DNA of 64,000 nucleotides from NCBI RefSeq assembly GCF_001278805.1, contig NZ_CP012602.1:4127501-4191500 (forward strand), written 5' to 3'. The position numbers were made by a program, and so were the translations under genes. The DNA comes from Bacillus sp. FJAT-18017 (GTDB lineage: Bacteria > Bacillota > Bacilli > Bacillales > Cytobacillaceae). A model generated the notes under the pieces. That model had not been told where the DNA came from, did not search any database, and saw nothing but the letters and a program-made list of their open reading frames with translations. Of the stretch, positions 52,330 to 61,311 are shown piece after piece; position 1 is the first letter of the stretch, and every line of letters begins with the position of its first letter.

Positions 52330-52495
52330 TATTAATGAGGTTTTGGGTCATTTACGGAATAACTACCTTCTAATTAGTATTGCAGCCGGTTTATTTTTTC
52401 TGGCCAAAGCAATAACGGGCTACATCACGTATCTGCATTTTGAAAGAAGATTTAAAAGGATTGAAAAGAAACTTGATAAGATACTTCAAAAATAA
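52322..52495 (+). CDS. small membrane protein
   Basis: 57 residues from GTG 52322. One membrane helix (YLLISIAAGLFFLAKAITGYITYL) is followed by a basic helix HFERRFKRIEKKLDKILQK. Same design as the DUF4083-like protein at 40833. It overlaps the preceding small frame by eight bases and may depend on it for translation. Confidence 0.55.
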   Translation: MDNINEVLGHLRNNYLLISIAAGLFFLAKAITGYITYLHFERRFKRIEKKLDKILQK

Positions 52496-52977
52496 GGGAT
52501 GGAGTTTCGTGCACCTACTATCCATCCGTAGCCAGAAGAAAGTCCCTTTTATTAAACAATCTCCTCATCCTTTGTTTTTGAGACCGCCTGGATCCGGTCT
52601 TTTACATCCAGTTTATGATCTTTTATATTCTTCATTGGCTTCCTCCTACCGGAAGAGTGCAAAGTACCACGACCCCTTCCTTATTATAATTCTGGATTAC
52701 CAGCGAAGAGGCTTATCCGTTTCTGGAGGGAGTCGAACCGAAACCCTACAAATCAATTAAGGAGGTCATTTAACTTCCCCTTTAAGATGGGGAAGTTTTT
52801 TTATAATGCTGCCATTAGATGGAAATCTCTGTTTTTACTCGTACACTAAAAAAATTCAATGGAGGCGGATATAGTAATCACTTCAAAAACATCTTTTAGT
52901 TTTAATTTTCTTTTTACATTAACATTATACAAACTGGTTGAATATCCTAGGATTGAATGAGAGGAGGAATATATTAC
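52496..52977. other. gene-free stretch with a terminator
   Basis: AACTTCCCC/GGGGAAGTT (52772-52797) followed by TTTTTTA is a good terminator. An AAGGAGGTCA site at about 52759 has no gene after it. A GGAGGGAGTCGAACC string near 52726 resembles a tRNA end but no tRNA fold is possible. Confidence 0.45.
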
Positions 52978-53352
52978 ATGCAAATGAATCCTTACCAAGC
53001 CCAAGGTGGATACCAGCAAGACCAAATGATGCAGTTATGCAGAAATTATATGAACTATCATGTTGTGGGACAGATGGCTGACGGTTCACAAGTTGAGGGT
53101 ATCCTCGATGACATGGATCAGGAAGGCGTGACCATGCTAGTTCCCGAAGATGTTGATGCAGGACAACAAGCTAGACAATTTGGAGGGTTTTACAACAATT
53201 ACGGTGATGACTATGACGGCGGCCGCAGGAGAAGATATCGCCGATACCGGAGACGCCGTTTCCCATACCCATATATTACAGTATTGTACCCTTACCCATA
53301 TTTCTACCCTCCATACCAACCTTATCCTTATGGGTATGGCTACGGATATTAG
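52978..53352 (+). CDS. spore-coat-like protein with Arg- and Tyr/Pro-rich tail
   Basis: 124 residues from ATG 52978 (GAGGAGG nine bases upstream). A Gln-rich start is followed by a small beta domain NYHVVGQMADGSQVEGILDDMDQEGVTMLVPEDV that could be an Sm-like barrel. Residues 80-95 are a very basic Arg cluster (GRRRRYRRYRRRR) and the tail is Tyr/Pro-rich (YPYPYFYPPYQPYPYGYGYGY). Composition suits a spore coat protein. The family is not named with certainty. Confidence 0.6.
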   Translation: MQMNPYQAQGGYQQDQMMQLCRNYMNYHVVGQMADGSQVEGILDDMDQEGVTMLVPEDVDAGQQARQFGGFYNNYGDDYDGGRRRRYRRYRRRRFPYPYITVLYPYPYFYPPYQPYPYGYGYGY

Positions 53353-53404
53353 AGAGTTTGGCTCCTTGCCATGAAAACATTAAACAGTATTTCTGATTAA
53401 AAAA

Positions 53405-53445
53405 AACAATGCTGTCTACTTCAAGGCAGCATTGTTTTTTTTTTA
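53405..53445 (+). terminator. terminator after coat-like gene
   Basis: AACAATGCTG/CAGCATTGTT stem, then TTTTTTT. Confidence 0.8.
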
Positions 53446-53499
53446 CATACATTCGACCAATAATGATACTCGTCTCGTATGAAACGCGAATGTAAAAAC

Positions 53500-53521
53500 A
53501 TCGAAGGGTTTCCCCTTCGAT
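53500..53521 (-). terminator. terminator of TRAP operon
   Basis: ATCGAAGGG/CCCTTCGAT arms, leftward GTTTTTAC; three bases after the permease stop. Confidence 0.75.
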
Positions 53522-53524
53522 TTT

Positions 53525-55504
53525 TTACAATTGCTGCTGTTGCTTGCCAAGTTTTAAGTTTTTATCGGTGCTGCTTTGGAAAAACTTTTGATACACATAA
53601 ATAGCGACCATCAGCACAAATCCGATAATGGATGTTGTTAACTCCGGTATAACGAGCATGATACCCGCCGCGACAAGGACCATCCGCAGGAGAATGTTTA
53701 ATGGTTTGACCCAATAGCCGATCATTCCCGCTCCGACTCCTATCATCCCAATCGTTGAGCTTATCATAATTCCAATTGCTCCCGTCCACTCGGTGTCGAT
53801 GAGCAGCATTTGCGGCTGGAATACGAAGATATACGGGATGATAAAGGCGGCAATAGCCAGACGGGTTGATTCGAATCCAGTCTTTAGCGGGTCACTCTTG
53901 CCAATTCCCGAGGCGGCAAAAGCAGCCAATGCGACTGGCGGTGTAATGTCAGCCAATATGCCGAAATAAAATACAAACATGTGCGCAGCCAATAGCGGGA
54001 ATCCAAGCTCGACCAGCACAGGTGCGGCTATCATTGACGTAATAACATAGTTCGCCGTCGTCGGGACGCCCATTCCAAGAATCAGGCTCGCCACCATCGT
54101 CATTACCAATGTGATGAACAAGTTTCCTCCAGCAAGGTCAATCAGTCCGTTGGCAAACTTCAAGCCGATTCCAGTTAAAACAATTACTCCGACAATCATT
54201 CCCGCAGCCGCACAGGCAATCGCTACGCCAAGCGCGGCCCGAGCACCCGTTTCAAGAGCTTCGAACAAGCCTTTAATCGTCAGCCTTTTTTCACCCGGCT
54301 GGATGAACCCGGTGACAACAGCAATGAACAGGGCATACAGCGCCGCACGCATTGGGCTCATTCCAGTACTCAAGAAATAGATAATGGCGACGATTGGTAC
54401 AAGTAAATATAATCTTGAAAGAACATATTTGCCCGAAGGCAGTTCTTCCTTTGTCAAACCTCTCAGGCCAAGCCTTTTTGCTTCATAGTGAGTCATAATC
54501 CAAATACCGACAAAGTAAAGGATTGCGGGTATCGCAGCTGCCTTTACGATTGTCCAATAAGGTATTCCCGTAAATTCCGCCATTAGGAAGGCGGCCGCTC
54601 CCATTACCGGGGGCATGATTTGTCCTCCGGTAGATGAAGCCGCTTCAACGCCTCCCGCAAACTCCTTACGGTAGCCAAGCTTCTTCATCAGCGGGATTGT
54701 AAAGGCACCCGATGTAACGACATTCGCAACCGAACTTCCACTTATTGTTCCTTGAAGCGCACTGGAAAAAATCGTTACTTTTGCCGGTCCTCCGCTCGCC
54801 CTTCCGGCAACGACAAGTGCAAGATCATTAAAATAATCCCCTACACCTGTTTTATCAAGAATCGCCCCAAAGAGTACGAACAAGAAGATGAACGTAGCCG
54901 ATACTGCCAGCGGTGTTCCTAAGATTCCCTCAGTTGTGAAGTACATATGGGAAAACATCCGTTCAAAGGAAAGTCCGCCATGCCTTAAAAACGATGGGAA
55001 GTATTGCCCGAACAATGCGTACACAAGGAATACTGATACAATGATCGTAATCGGCAAGCCGACAACTCTCCGGCATCCTTCAAGAACCAGGACAATGGCC
55101 AGTGCTCCTACGGTAAGATCAAGTGGGCTATGCATTCCAATCCTACTAACGATATCATCAAAGAACAGGAGCCAATACAGGCCGACAAATGCCCCTATTG
55201 CCGCCAAGACTATATCATAAATCGGAATTTTCGCTTCACCGATTTTCTTTTTCGTATAAGGAAATAAAAGAAATATTAAACACAGAACAAACGCAAGATG
55301 GATCGACCGCTGGAGCTGTGAGCCAAGCCCGCCAATATATGCAGTGTAAATATGGAAAATGGAAAACGAAATTGCCAGCAGCACGACAAGTTTGTGCGCT
55401 AGTCCTTTTAACCTTCTCGTCCCTGCTTCCGGATCGTATTCCGCCAGCAGGTCCTGGAGGTCTTTTTCTGTGAGAGTATTTTGATCCTGTAACCCTTTAT
55501 TCAA
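53525..55504 (-). CDS. TRAP transporter fused permease (TAXI type)
   Basis: 659 residues from TTG 55504, with AGGAGG upstream; longer readings lack a ribosome site. About 17 membrane segments: a DctQ-like first third fused to a DctM-like rest (TISGSSVANVVTSGAFTIPLMKKLGYRKEFAGGVEAASSTGGQIMPPVMGAAAF and later LGMGVPTTANYVI). It imports a carboxylate using a sodium or proton gradient. The binding partner and a DUF1850 protein are encoded just upstream. Confidence 0.9.
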   Translation of the reverse strand: MNKGLQDQNTLTEKDLQDLLAEYDPEAGTRRLKGLAHKLVVLLAISFSIFHIYTAYIGGLGSQLQRSIHLAFVLCLIFLLFPYTKKKIGEAKIPIYDIVLAAIGAFVGLYWLLFFDDIVSRIGMHSPLDLTVGALAIVLVLEGCRRVVGLPITIIVSVFLVYALFGQYFPSFLRHGGLSFERMFSHMYFTTEGILGTPLAVSATFIFLFVLFGAILDKTGVGDYFNDLALVVAGRASGGPAKVTIFSSALQGTISGSSVANVVTSGAFTIPLMKKLGYRKEFAGGVEAASSTGGQIMPPVMGAAAFLMAEFTGIPYWTIVKAAAIPAILYFVGIWIMTHYEAKRLGLRGLTKEELPSGKYVLSRLYLLVPIVAIIYFLSTGMSPMRAALYALFIAVVTGFIQPGEKRLTIKGLFEALETGARAALGVAIACAAAGMIVGVIVLTGIGLKFANGLIDLAGGNLFITLVMTMVASLILGMGVPTTANYVITSMIAAPVLVELGFPLLAAHMFVFYFGILADITPPVALAAFAASGIGKSDPLKTGFESTRLAIAAFIIPYIFVFQPQMLLIDTEWTGAIGIMISSTIGMIGVGAGMIGYWVKPLNILLRMVLVAAGIMLVIPELTTSIIGFVLMVAIYVYQKFFQSSTDKNLKLGKQQQQL

Positions 55505-56003
55505 ATTGCAACAACCTCCTAAAAAATGACTGTACTCGGCTTTCGTCTGTAACAGAGAAGCGCACTGATGTACCAGGTTCACTCAGAGATTTCAAGGGAA
55601 TTTCTTCTTCCTCGATAATCAACGTATGATTCGCAATGACCTGTCCGATAAACAAATCCATGAACGGAATTTCGCGATTGATATTCTCAATGGTGACCTT
55701 TCCGTCTTCCGTCTTCATTTTCTGTCCTTCTTCAATATCAAAGGGCAAACCGGCCCCAAAAGATTCATAGATTGTAGAATCAATCACCAGATTACCATCG
55801 CCAATCCGGAGGACTTCGTCAACTTCGGTTCTTTCCACTGAGTGGGTAAACCTGATCGTAAACAAATCGCCCTGCTCGACAGGCTTGCTCCACAAAATTT
55901 CATTTGTTTTATTTGATGTGATGGTCAACTCCGGGGTTTGGTTCGCTTGCAGCGACCAAAATAAGAGCGTTAAACCTGCGAGGATTGCAGCGTACTTCTT
56001 CAT
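55497..56003 (-). CDS. DUF1850 protein
   Basis: 168 residues from ATG 56003, with an N-terminal membrane or signal segment. DUF1850 pattern LFTIRFTHSVERTEVDEVLRI and GLPFD. Found in TAXI-type TRAP operons, role unknown, probably outside the membrane. Overlaps the permease start by eight bases. Lies just after an intercistronic hairpin; no clear ribosome site. Confidence 0.82.
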   Translation of the reverse strand: MKKYAAILAGLTLLFWSLQANQTPELTITSNKTNEILWSKPVEQGDLFTIRFTHSVERTEVDEVLRIGDGNLVIDSTIYESFGAGLPFDIEEGQKMKTEDGKVTIENINREIPFMDLFIGQVIANHTLIIEEEEIPLKSLSEPGTSVRFSVTDESRVQSFFRRLLQFE

Positions 56004-56010
56004 AAAATGA

Positions 56011-56039
56011 TGCAAGGGAGCCTGAATAGCTCCCTTGCA
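56011..56039 (-). promoter_or_regulatory. intercistronic hairpin after the TAXI binding-protein gene
   Basis: TGCAAGGGAGC/GCTCCCTTGCA perfect stem with a seven-base loop, then leftward ATCATTTT. Probably a partial terminator favouring binding protein over permease. Confidence 0.65.
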
Positions 56040-56048
56040 TGTGCCCCC

Positions 56049-57014
56049 TTACTGCTTGATGCCCTTCTCGTCAAAGTACTTCTTTGCACCCGGGTGCAGA
56101 GGAATGGTCAGTCCTTCAAGAGCTGCTTCAGCCTTGACTTCCTTTCCTTTTGCATGCTTTGCACTTAATTTATCAAGATTTTCATAGATTGCTTTTGTAA
56201 GGTCATAAACAAAGTCTTCGCTTAAATCGCTGCTGACTGTCAAAGCGGCGAGTACAGCAACGGTTTTTGCATCTTGGTCCTGGCCTTCGTATGATCCCGC
56301 CGGTACAACTTCATCGATGAAGAATGGATAGTCCGATTTCAGCTTGGAGATGATGTCATCGCCAAGGCTTACAACACGGACTTTCTTTGACACGGCAATA
56401 TCGGACACCGAAGAGTTTGGAACTCCGGAAGTTACAAACATTGCATCAATCAAGCCATCTTTAAAGCTGTCGGCTGAATCAGCATATGATTTCAGTTCTT
56501 CATCAATATCGTCATAGTCGAGGCCAGCAGCTGCAAGAATCTGCTTGCTGTTTGCTTCGTTTCCGCTTCCTGGTGCCCCAACGGATACTTTCTTCCCTTT
56601 CAGGTCTTCAATTGTTTGAATATCGCTGTCCGCAGCAACAACGAGCTGGATGATTTCCGGGTAAAGAGTCGAGATTGCGCTGATTCCTTTCAGCTTGTCT
56701 TTAAAAACCTCTTTGCCATTCACCGCATAATCGGCAATATCATTTTGAGTGAATGATACCTGCACATCTCCTTTGGAAAGCAGCTGCATGTTTTCAACAG
56801 ACGCTCCAGTTACCTGTGCGGTTGCAGTAATGTCCATTTCACCTTCCAAAATCTCAGCTATTCCGCCACCCAGCGGATAATAAACCCCGCCTGTTCCCCC
56901 TGTTGCAATTGTGATAGCTTTTGGATCGGAATCCCCTCCGGAAGAACCTGAAGAAGAGCATCCGGCAACAATTAGAAAAAATACTGACATTAACGCAACT
57001 AATCCTTTTTTCAT
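56049..57014 (-). CDS. TAXI-family TRAP solute-binding lipoprotein
   Basis: 321 residues. Signal VFFLIVAGCSS gives lipidated Cys19. TAXI-type features are IATGGTGGVYYPLGGGIAEIL, TGASVENMQLL, DLKGKKVSVGAPGSGNE and a long C-terminal helix. Carries the substrate (probably glutamate- or other carboxylate-like) to the fused permease. First gene of the operon TAXI-DUF1850-permease. Confidence 0.9.
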   Translation of the reverse strand: MKKGLVALMSVFFLIVAGCSSSGSSGGDSDPKAITIATGGTGGVYYPLGGGIAEILEGEMDITATAQVTGASVENMQLLSKGDVQVSFTQNDIADYAVNGKEVFKDKLKGISAISTLYPEIIQLVVAADSDIQTIEDLKGKKVSVGAPGSGNEANSKQILAAAGLDYDDIDEELKSYADSADSFKDGLIDAMFVTSGVPNSSVSDIAVSKKVRVVSLGDDIISKLKSDYPFFIDEVVPAGSYEGQDQDAKTVAVLAALTVSSDLSEDFVYDLTKAIYENLDKLSAKHAKGKEVKAEAALEGLTIPLHPGAKKYFDEKGIKQ

Positions 57015-57146
57015 CTTTTATCCCCCTTGTGATTTTTCTAAATATTCCATCATTAATAGTTTAACCACGGTAGTAGTTGGGTGTCAAACCAGATGTTAGG
57101 AGAAGGTAAGAAAAATATATTTTAACCAGTATTGGACCAATAAAAA

Positions 57147-57171
57147 GAGACCGAGAATTTTTCCCGGTCTC
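57147..57171 (-). terminator. terminator after the small-export-protein operon
   Basis: GAGACCG/CGGTCTC arms, leftward TTTTTATT. Confidence 0.75.
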
Positions 57172-57229
57172 CTGAGATAGATACTATTTTCATCCTTTAA
57201 AATCTATTGGCAAATATGATGCTAATTCG

Positions 57230-57706
57230 TTAAATCACATTTAAAAAACTAAATCCATAGACAGAGCCCACTACAAAAACAATCGTCCAAACAGCTAAAC
57301 TAAGAGTCATCCAGCCCACCACCCGAGTTTTAGAAGAACCCAATGTAAGAGCCAAGACGGCAGCTATATCAGTTCCAACAAGAATTGGGGCAAGCAAAGC
57401 TAAACCCGGAATGCCATACTTTTCCCAAATTTTCCTTGAACGAGTTTCTTTCTTTGTTGGTCCGGTAATACCCTTTTTCTCTCTCCTCTTTGCTCTCCAG
57501 CGGCTAAACTGCTTAAAAAACAAGCCAAGCAAAAATATTAAGATGAAATTGCCTACAAAGGCTGTTATACCCACCCCAATTGGCGACATTCCCCAAAGTA
57601 TCCCTAGAGGAACGATTAGCGAAACATCCATCCAGGGAGCTAGAGCAAGTAAAAATAATACAAGATACTGCCAAATAACATTAACTTCTGCAACCCACTC
57701 CAACAT
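57230..57706 (-). CDS. small multidrug export family membrane protein
   Basis: 158 residues with four membrane segments. The PF06695-type pattern is LVLFLLALAPWMDVSLIVPLGI, and the second half opens KYGIPGLALLAPILVGTDIAAVLAL. The cytoplasmic loop is very basic. Function as an exporter is a family label only. It lies 25 bases after an operon of a regulator and a membrane protein and may be co-transcribed. Confidence 0.75.
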   Translation of the reverse strand: MLEWVAEVNVIWQYLVLFLLALAPWMDVSLIVPLGILWGMSPIGVGITAFVGNFILIFLLGLFFKQFSRWRAKRREKKGITGPTKKETRSRKIWEKYGIPGLALLAPILVGTDIAAVLALTLGSSKTRVVGWMTLSLAVWTIVFVVGSVYGFSFLNVI

Positions 57707-57731
57707 ATAATCATCCCCTATAAAACTAGTA

Positions 57732-58169
57732 TTAATAATTATTAAGCTTACGAATTGTTAACCAATAAACTATGTATTGACCCAAACCTAAAATTCCAAT
57801 GCTCAATAAAGGAACTACTATATAGCCTGAAAGGATAAAATTAATGACTGCAATCACTGGTAAAGCAAATGAATAATAAATATAAACATTTTTACAAGCC
57901 TTGTAAGTGATCCACTGATGTCCTTCATCCATTTCAAGAAACTCTGGGGGTATAATTCCTAATGCCTTTACGGGGGCATTCGGATTTCTTCGATTATGCA
58001 GCTGAATTAAGGCAGTCCATAGAAGGGTGAATGCGACTAATAATAAAAAGATGAACCGTACGATTGCATTTCCACTCTCAGAACTCACTACAGATAAAAT
58101 TAGAAAAGCAATCAGGATAACAAATATAAACATTGGTACAAATGGTGACCGTACAATTCTTTGAATCAT
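57732..58169 (-). CDS. membrane protein paired with an XRE regulator
   Basis: 145 residues with about four membrane segments. ATG 58169 has GGGGGA ten bases upstream; GTG 58178 overlaps the regulator's stop but is too near the site. Not a recognised family. Small membrane protein plus XRE regulator pairs are common in Bacillus and often autoregulated. Confidence 0.65.
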   Translation of the reverse strand: MIQRIVRSPFVPMFIFVILIAFLILSVVSSESGNAIVRFIFLLLVAFTLLWTALIQLHNRRNPNAPVKALGIIPPEFLEMDEGHQWITYKACKNVYIYYSFALPVIAVINFILSGYIVVPLLSIGILGLGQYIVYWLTIRKLNNY

Positions 58170-58174
58170 CAATT

Positions 58175-58375
58175 TCACTCCCCCTTTAGATAAAAAATCT
58201 CTTCAATTGGTAAGTTAAATGCTTTAGAAATCTTTAATGCTAATGTAACCGAAGGGGCGTAGTCCCCCTTTTCAATAAGGCCAATGGTTTGGCGGGTTGC
58301 ACCAATAGCATCTGCTAAGTCCTGTTGAGTCCACTTAAAACGCGCCCTAAGTTCACGCACTCTGTTTTCAAGCAT
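58175..58375 (-). CDS. XRE-family helix-turn-helix regulator
   Basis: 66 residues, a single helix-turn-helix domain: VRELRARFKWTQQDLADAIGATRQTIGLIEKGDYAPSVTLALKISKAFNLPIEEIF. Just a DNA-binding unit, so regulation is by dimer or partner. Its end overlaps the start region of the membrane protein gene. Confidence 0.88.
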   Translation of the reverse strand: MLENRVRELRARFKWTQQDLADAIGATRQTIGLIEKGDYAPSVTLALKISKAFNLPIEEIFYLKGE

Positions 58376-58720
58376 CCTAATGTTCCTTTCGTCTATATTT
58401 TAAATAAATTGTAAATCATGACTAACAAAATGTAAAACATAGTTTGCCTTTTGTTATAAAAAATTGCGAAAAACCACATAAAAAACTAGATATTCTTTTA
58501 GAATATCCATTGCAAAACATTCTTCTTTAATTAGCTGATCGGTTTGTCCGATAGCAATCAGCTTTTAGTTTTTTTGATAAAATAACTTTGTTGCCCTACT
58601 GCCATAAATTATTGATATAAAGCGAAGAGTATTTATGGGGTATAATTCGAAAAACAAAACGATTCCTTGTATAATAAAAACTTGTGAGTCTATATTCAAC
58701 TTAAGAAGGAGGTTTGATTT
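58376..58720. other. intergenic region with two inverted repeats
   Basis: GATATTCT-TTT-AGAATATC near 58489-58507 is a perfect inverted repeat, a candidate operator for the nearby regulator. AGCTGAT/ATCAGCT (58533-58563) plus TTTAGTTTTTTT is a rightward terminator without a rightward gene. Confidence 0.5.
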
Positions 58721-59101
58721 ATGGAATGGACATTAGCCGGATTATTTGTGGTATCCGTTTTACTACTCATTGTTTCTATTCTACGATCAACTCGCGCAGC
58801 AAAAGATGAAATCAACCGAATCGACCAGGTTCACATTTCTACTATGGAAGAAATCCATGCTCTTCAAAATTCAATTCGAAATATTGAGCTTGACCAGGAA
58901 GTATTTATTAAGGCAGCTGGAATCCGGCAGTCTTCAGAGGAATTGCTTCTGATGCGTGAAGTTCTAGACTTATATTATCGTAATTATTCAATTGAAAGTA
59001 TTGCAGAAATGAAAAAGGTTACTCCTGGTACAATTCAAAACATTATCGCTCCTTATCAGAAAGTGCAGGATGAAGGGAGAAAAGTTGCCAATGAGAATTA
59101 A
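58721..59101 (+). CDS. membrane-anchored helical protein with C-terminal HTH (YqzD-like)
   Basis: 126 residues, AAGGAGG before the ATG. An N-terminal membrane helix (WTLAGLFVVSVLLLIVSIL) is followed by a coiled-coil middle, and the C-terminus looks helix-turn-helix-like (LYYRNYSIESIAEMKKVTPGTIQNIIA). Its end overlaps the next gene by eleven bases. In B. subtilis yqzD-yqzC is a comparable pair; assignment by memory. Role unknown. Confidence 0.65.
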   Translation: MEWTLAGLFVVSVLLLIVSILRSTRAAKDEINRIDQVHISTMEEIHALQNSIRNIELDQEVFIKAAGIRQSSEELLLMREVLDLYYRNYSIESIAEMKKVTPGTIQNIIAPYQKVQDEGRKVANEN

Positions 59102-59573
59102 CTTATTGAGCAGTTTTGCTGCCGGAATGTTTTTAACAACAGCTATTTGTGCAGTTGTTTACTTCACTGTTGACACACCTAAGGCTTCATCCAAGACTGA
59201 AAACGTTGAAAAAGTTGAATTGTCCGAAGGCGAGATGAAAGGTGAGCTCGAAACGAAAGGCTATGTTGTGCAAACCCAAGAGGAATACGACAAGACTATA
59301 AACGATGCCAAGGCTGCGGCCCAAAAACAAACAAAGCCTGCAGAAGCCCCGTCTAACGCCAAACCTGTAACCAAAGTAGTTATTAATGTTTCGGATGGCA
59401 TGACCAGTATTAATGTAGGAAGAGCATTAGAACAAGCCGGTATAGTCAAGGATGCCTTTGCTTTTTCAAAGGACATTGAGAAAAAGGGTCTGATGAAAAA
59501 GCTGCGCCCTGGTGTATATATGGTAGACAGTTCTATGACATATGATCAGGTCATTTCTACTATTTTCCGATAG
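59091..59573 (+). CDS. YqzC-like protein with MltG-type C-terminal domain
   Basis: 160 residues from ATG 59091. An N-terminal membrane helix is followed by a Lys/Ala/Glu/Pro-rich linker (KAAAQKQTKPAEAPSNAKP). The domain VVINVSDGMTSINVGRALEQAGIVKDAFAFSKDIEKKGLMKKLRPGVYMVDSSMTYDQVISTI is like the LysM-type region of YceG/MltG (the aminodeoxychorismate-lyase label). No catalytic Glu-containing lytic domain, so probably not an enzyme. Confidence 0.72.
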   Translation: MRINLLSSFAAGMFLTTAICAVVYFTVDTPKASSKTENVEKVELSEGEMKGELETKGYVVQTQEEYDKTINDAKAAAQKQTKPAEAPSNAKPVTKVVINVSDGMTSINVGRALEQAGIVKDAFAFSKDIEKKGLMKKLRPGVYMVDSSMTYDQVISTIFR

Positions 59574-59591
59574 GTCAGTTGAAACATACAT

Positions 59592-59622
59592 AATGCTGCG
59601 GCAATTCGCTGCAGTATTTTTT
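59592..59622 (+). terminator. terminator
   Basis: AATGCTGC.GC/GC.GCAGTATT arms, then TTTTTATT. Confidence 0.7.
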
Positions 59623-59831
59623 TATTTCCTCATAATTAATTTCTTCATAAACAGAACTCAAGTTGCTGGATTAACCCCTAGAATGTATCTTCGAGTCAAA
59701 TAAGTTAACCCATGCTGTTTATCTTGTTCGAATAATCTTTTTCGATTAAACAACACTATAAGAAGAGGGTAAATCTTACATCTCCTTCTCCTATACGATT
59801 TCTTGATCAAACTTTTAAGGGATGGGTGACA

Positions 59832-60467
59832 GTGACTAAAGGAAAAAAGAACTTCATTCACATTTTTCTACTCTTGTTTGTTATCGCAGTTTTTATTTGG
59901 TCGATGATTAAGCCAATTGGAGGATACGGCTTAATGGCTGTAGAGGCAGGTCCTGCTGTAATCGGGGTGTTGATTGTCGTACTTACATACAAACGGTTTC
60001 GACTGACAACCCTGTCTTATATTATCATTGCAGCCCTGGCAATCTTGATGTTCATTGGCGGCCATTATACTTATTCGAGGGTTCCTCTATTTAATTGGAT
60101 AAAGGATGTCTTTGATTTACACCGAAATCACTATGATCGCTTTGGTCATTTGTTAAAGGGATTGGGTGTAATAGTTATAAGGGAAATTTTATTAAGAAAA
60201 ACTCCGTTAAGTAGAGGACCTTGGTTGATTGCCATCATAATAAGTATTTCCCTGGCAATTGGTGCCCTTTATGAAATTATTGAATGGTTATTTTTCCTTA
60301 TAACGCATGGTGGAAAAGAATCAAAAAATTTTTTAGGTACACAAGGAAGTATGTGGGATGCACAATGGGATATGTCGTTAACCCTAATTGGTTCAGTTCT
60401 CGCACTACTTTTTTTGTCAAAACTTCATAACAGGGAACTACCCAGCAACAATAACGAGGAAAATTAA
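59832..60467 (+). CDS. DUF2238/YjdF-like membrane protein
   Basis: 211 residues from GTG 59832 (AAGGGA nine bases upstream). Six membrane segments. DUF2238 stretches are FDLHRNHYDRFGHLLKGLGVIVIREILLRK, LYEIIEWLFFLI and GTQGSMWDAQWDMSLTLIG. The conserved acidic and His residues lie in or near membrane helices, suggesting a metal-dependent or transport role. Function unknown. Confidence 0.82.
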   Translation: MTKGKKNFIHIFLLLFVIAVFIWSMIKPIGGYGLMAVEAGPAVIGVLIVVLTYKRFRLTTLSYIIIAALAILMFIGGHYTYSRVPLFNWIKDVFDLHRNHYDRFGHLLKGLGVIVIREILLRKTPLSRGPWLIAIIISISLAIGALYEIIEWLFFLITHGGKESKNFLGTQGSMWDAQWDMSLTLIGSVLALLFLSKLHNRELPSNNNEEN

Positions 60468-60483
60468 TAATTAAATCTATACT

Positions 60484-61119
60484 TCATTTCTCAACATGTT
60501 TTCTCGATACTGAACCATCTGTAGATACCGACTTAATTACTTTTTCCGGCAGAGCACAAAGCAACCGTTTCAAAACAAACGAACAGGCTTCGGCTGCCAT
60601 CCATGCATATAGAAAACTGAATATCGCGACGAGCAATAAAGGACCAAATTGAAAAGACGTGCCTACACCTGGCCCGAGTACGGGAAAGTGAAAGATAAAA
60701 AGAAGCGTGAATATTCCCATAAATAAGGTAGCACCTGCCAAGGAAACAACTAAAAATCTTATTTTTAACTTACGGAAGCAAAAGCCGATTGCCCATCCCA
60801 GTAAACCAGTTGTGAACGTAAAAATAAGCAGTTCACTAGGCTGGATAACTAATAGTAGCAGGATTGTTACCAAATAGGAAAGGAATCCCTGTCGGACAGA
60901 AACAACCGTTGCTAAAAATAAAGGTAAAGTTGCCATTGCGCTCACAAAAAAGCCGATGCCTGGCATATATCCCCCTGCAGATTGGAATATCGCTGCAATC
61001 AAGCTTAGCACTGCAGTAAGGATTAGTTTCATGGCAGGTGATAATTCCCATAAGCCCAATTTAGTTTCATACAAAGAATTGCGCCAATACCGTATGGCTT
61101 TACTTCTCCCCTTCTTCAC
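60484..61119 (-). CDS. polytopic membrane protein, possible ECF-transporter S-component-like
   Basis: 211 residues, about five membrane segments (30-50, 55-75, 80-95, 98-115, 125-145, with 160-180 partly hydrophobic). LILTAVLSLIAAIFQSAGGYMPGIGFFVSAMATLPLFLATVVSVRQGFLSYLV resembles S components or DUF2232-type proteins. Assignment uncertain. Convergent with the DUF2238 gene, 16 bases apart. Confidence 0.6.
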   Translation of the reverse strand: MKKGRSKAIRYWRNSLYETKLGLWELSPAMKLILTAVLSLIAAIFQSAGGYMPGIGFFVSAMATLPLFLATVVSVRQGFLSYLVTILLLLVIQPSELLIFTFTTGLLGWAIGFCFRKLKIRFLVVSLAGATLFMGIFTLLFIFHFPVLGPGVGTSFQFGPLLLVAIFSFLYAWMAAEACSFVLKRLLCALPEKVIKSVSTDGSVSRKHVEK

Positions 61120-61311
61120 ACTCTCATCTCCAACTTTTACATTCTGGTTTATAACACTTTATGTTTATTCGTCTTTACAATCGGTTTATGACAGAGGCTA
61201 TTGCTTTAACGCTGATTCGAAACTCATGTCTTTAATCCTGATTTGGCATGAATACTATAGCTCTATTCATATTCTTATAAAAAGAAGACAAATATGAAGG
61301 GGTTGGGAAAC

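Noticed and set aside
52720..52745. GGAGGGAGTCGAACC string suggesting a tRNA 3' end
   Set aside because: The T-arm does not pair and no acceptor, D or anticodon arm can be built on the minus strand.
52440..52760. 106-codon frame overlapping the small membrane gene
   Set aside because: Overlaps a better supported gene in another frame, with unusual composition.
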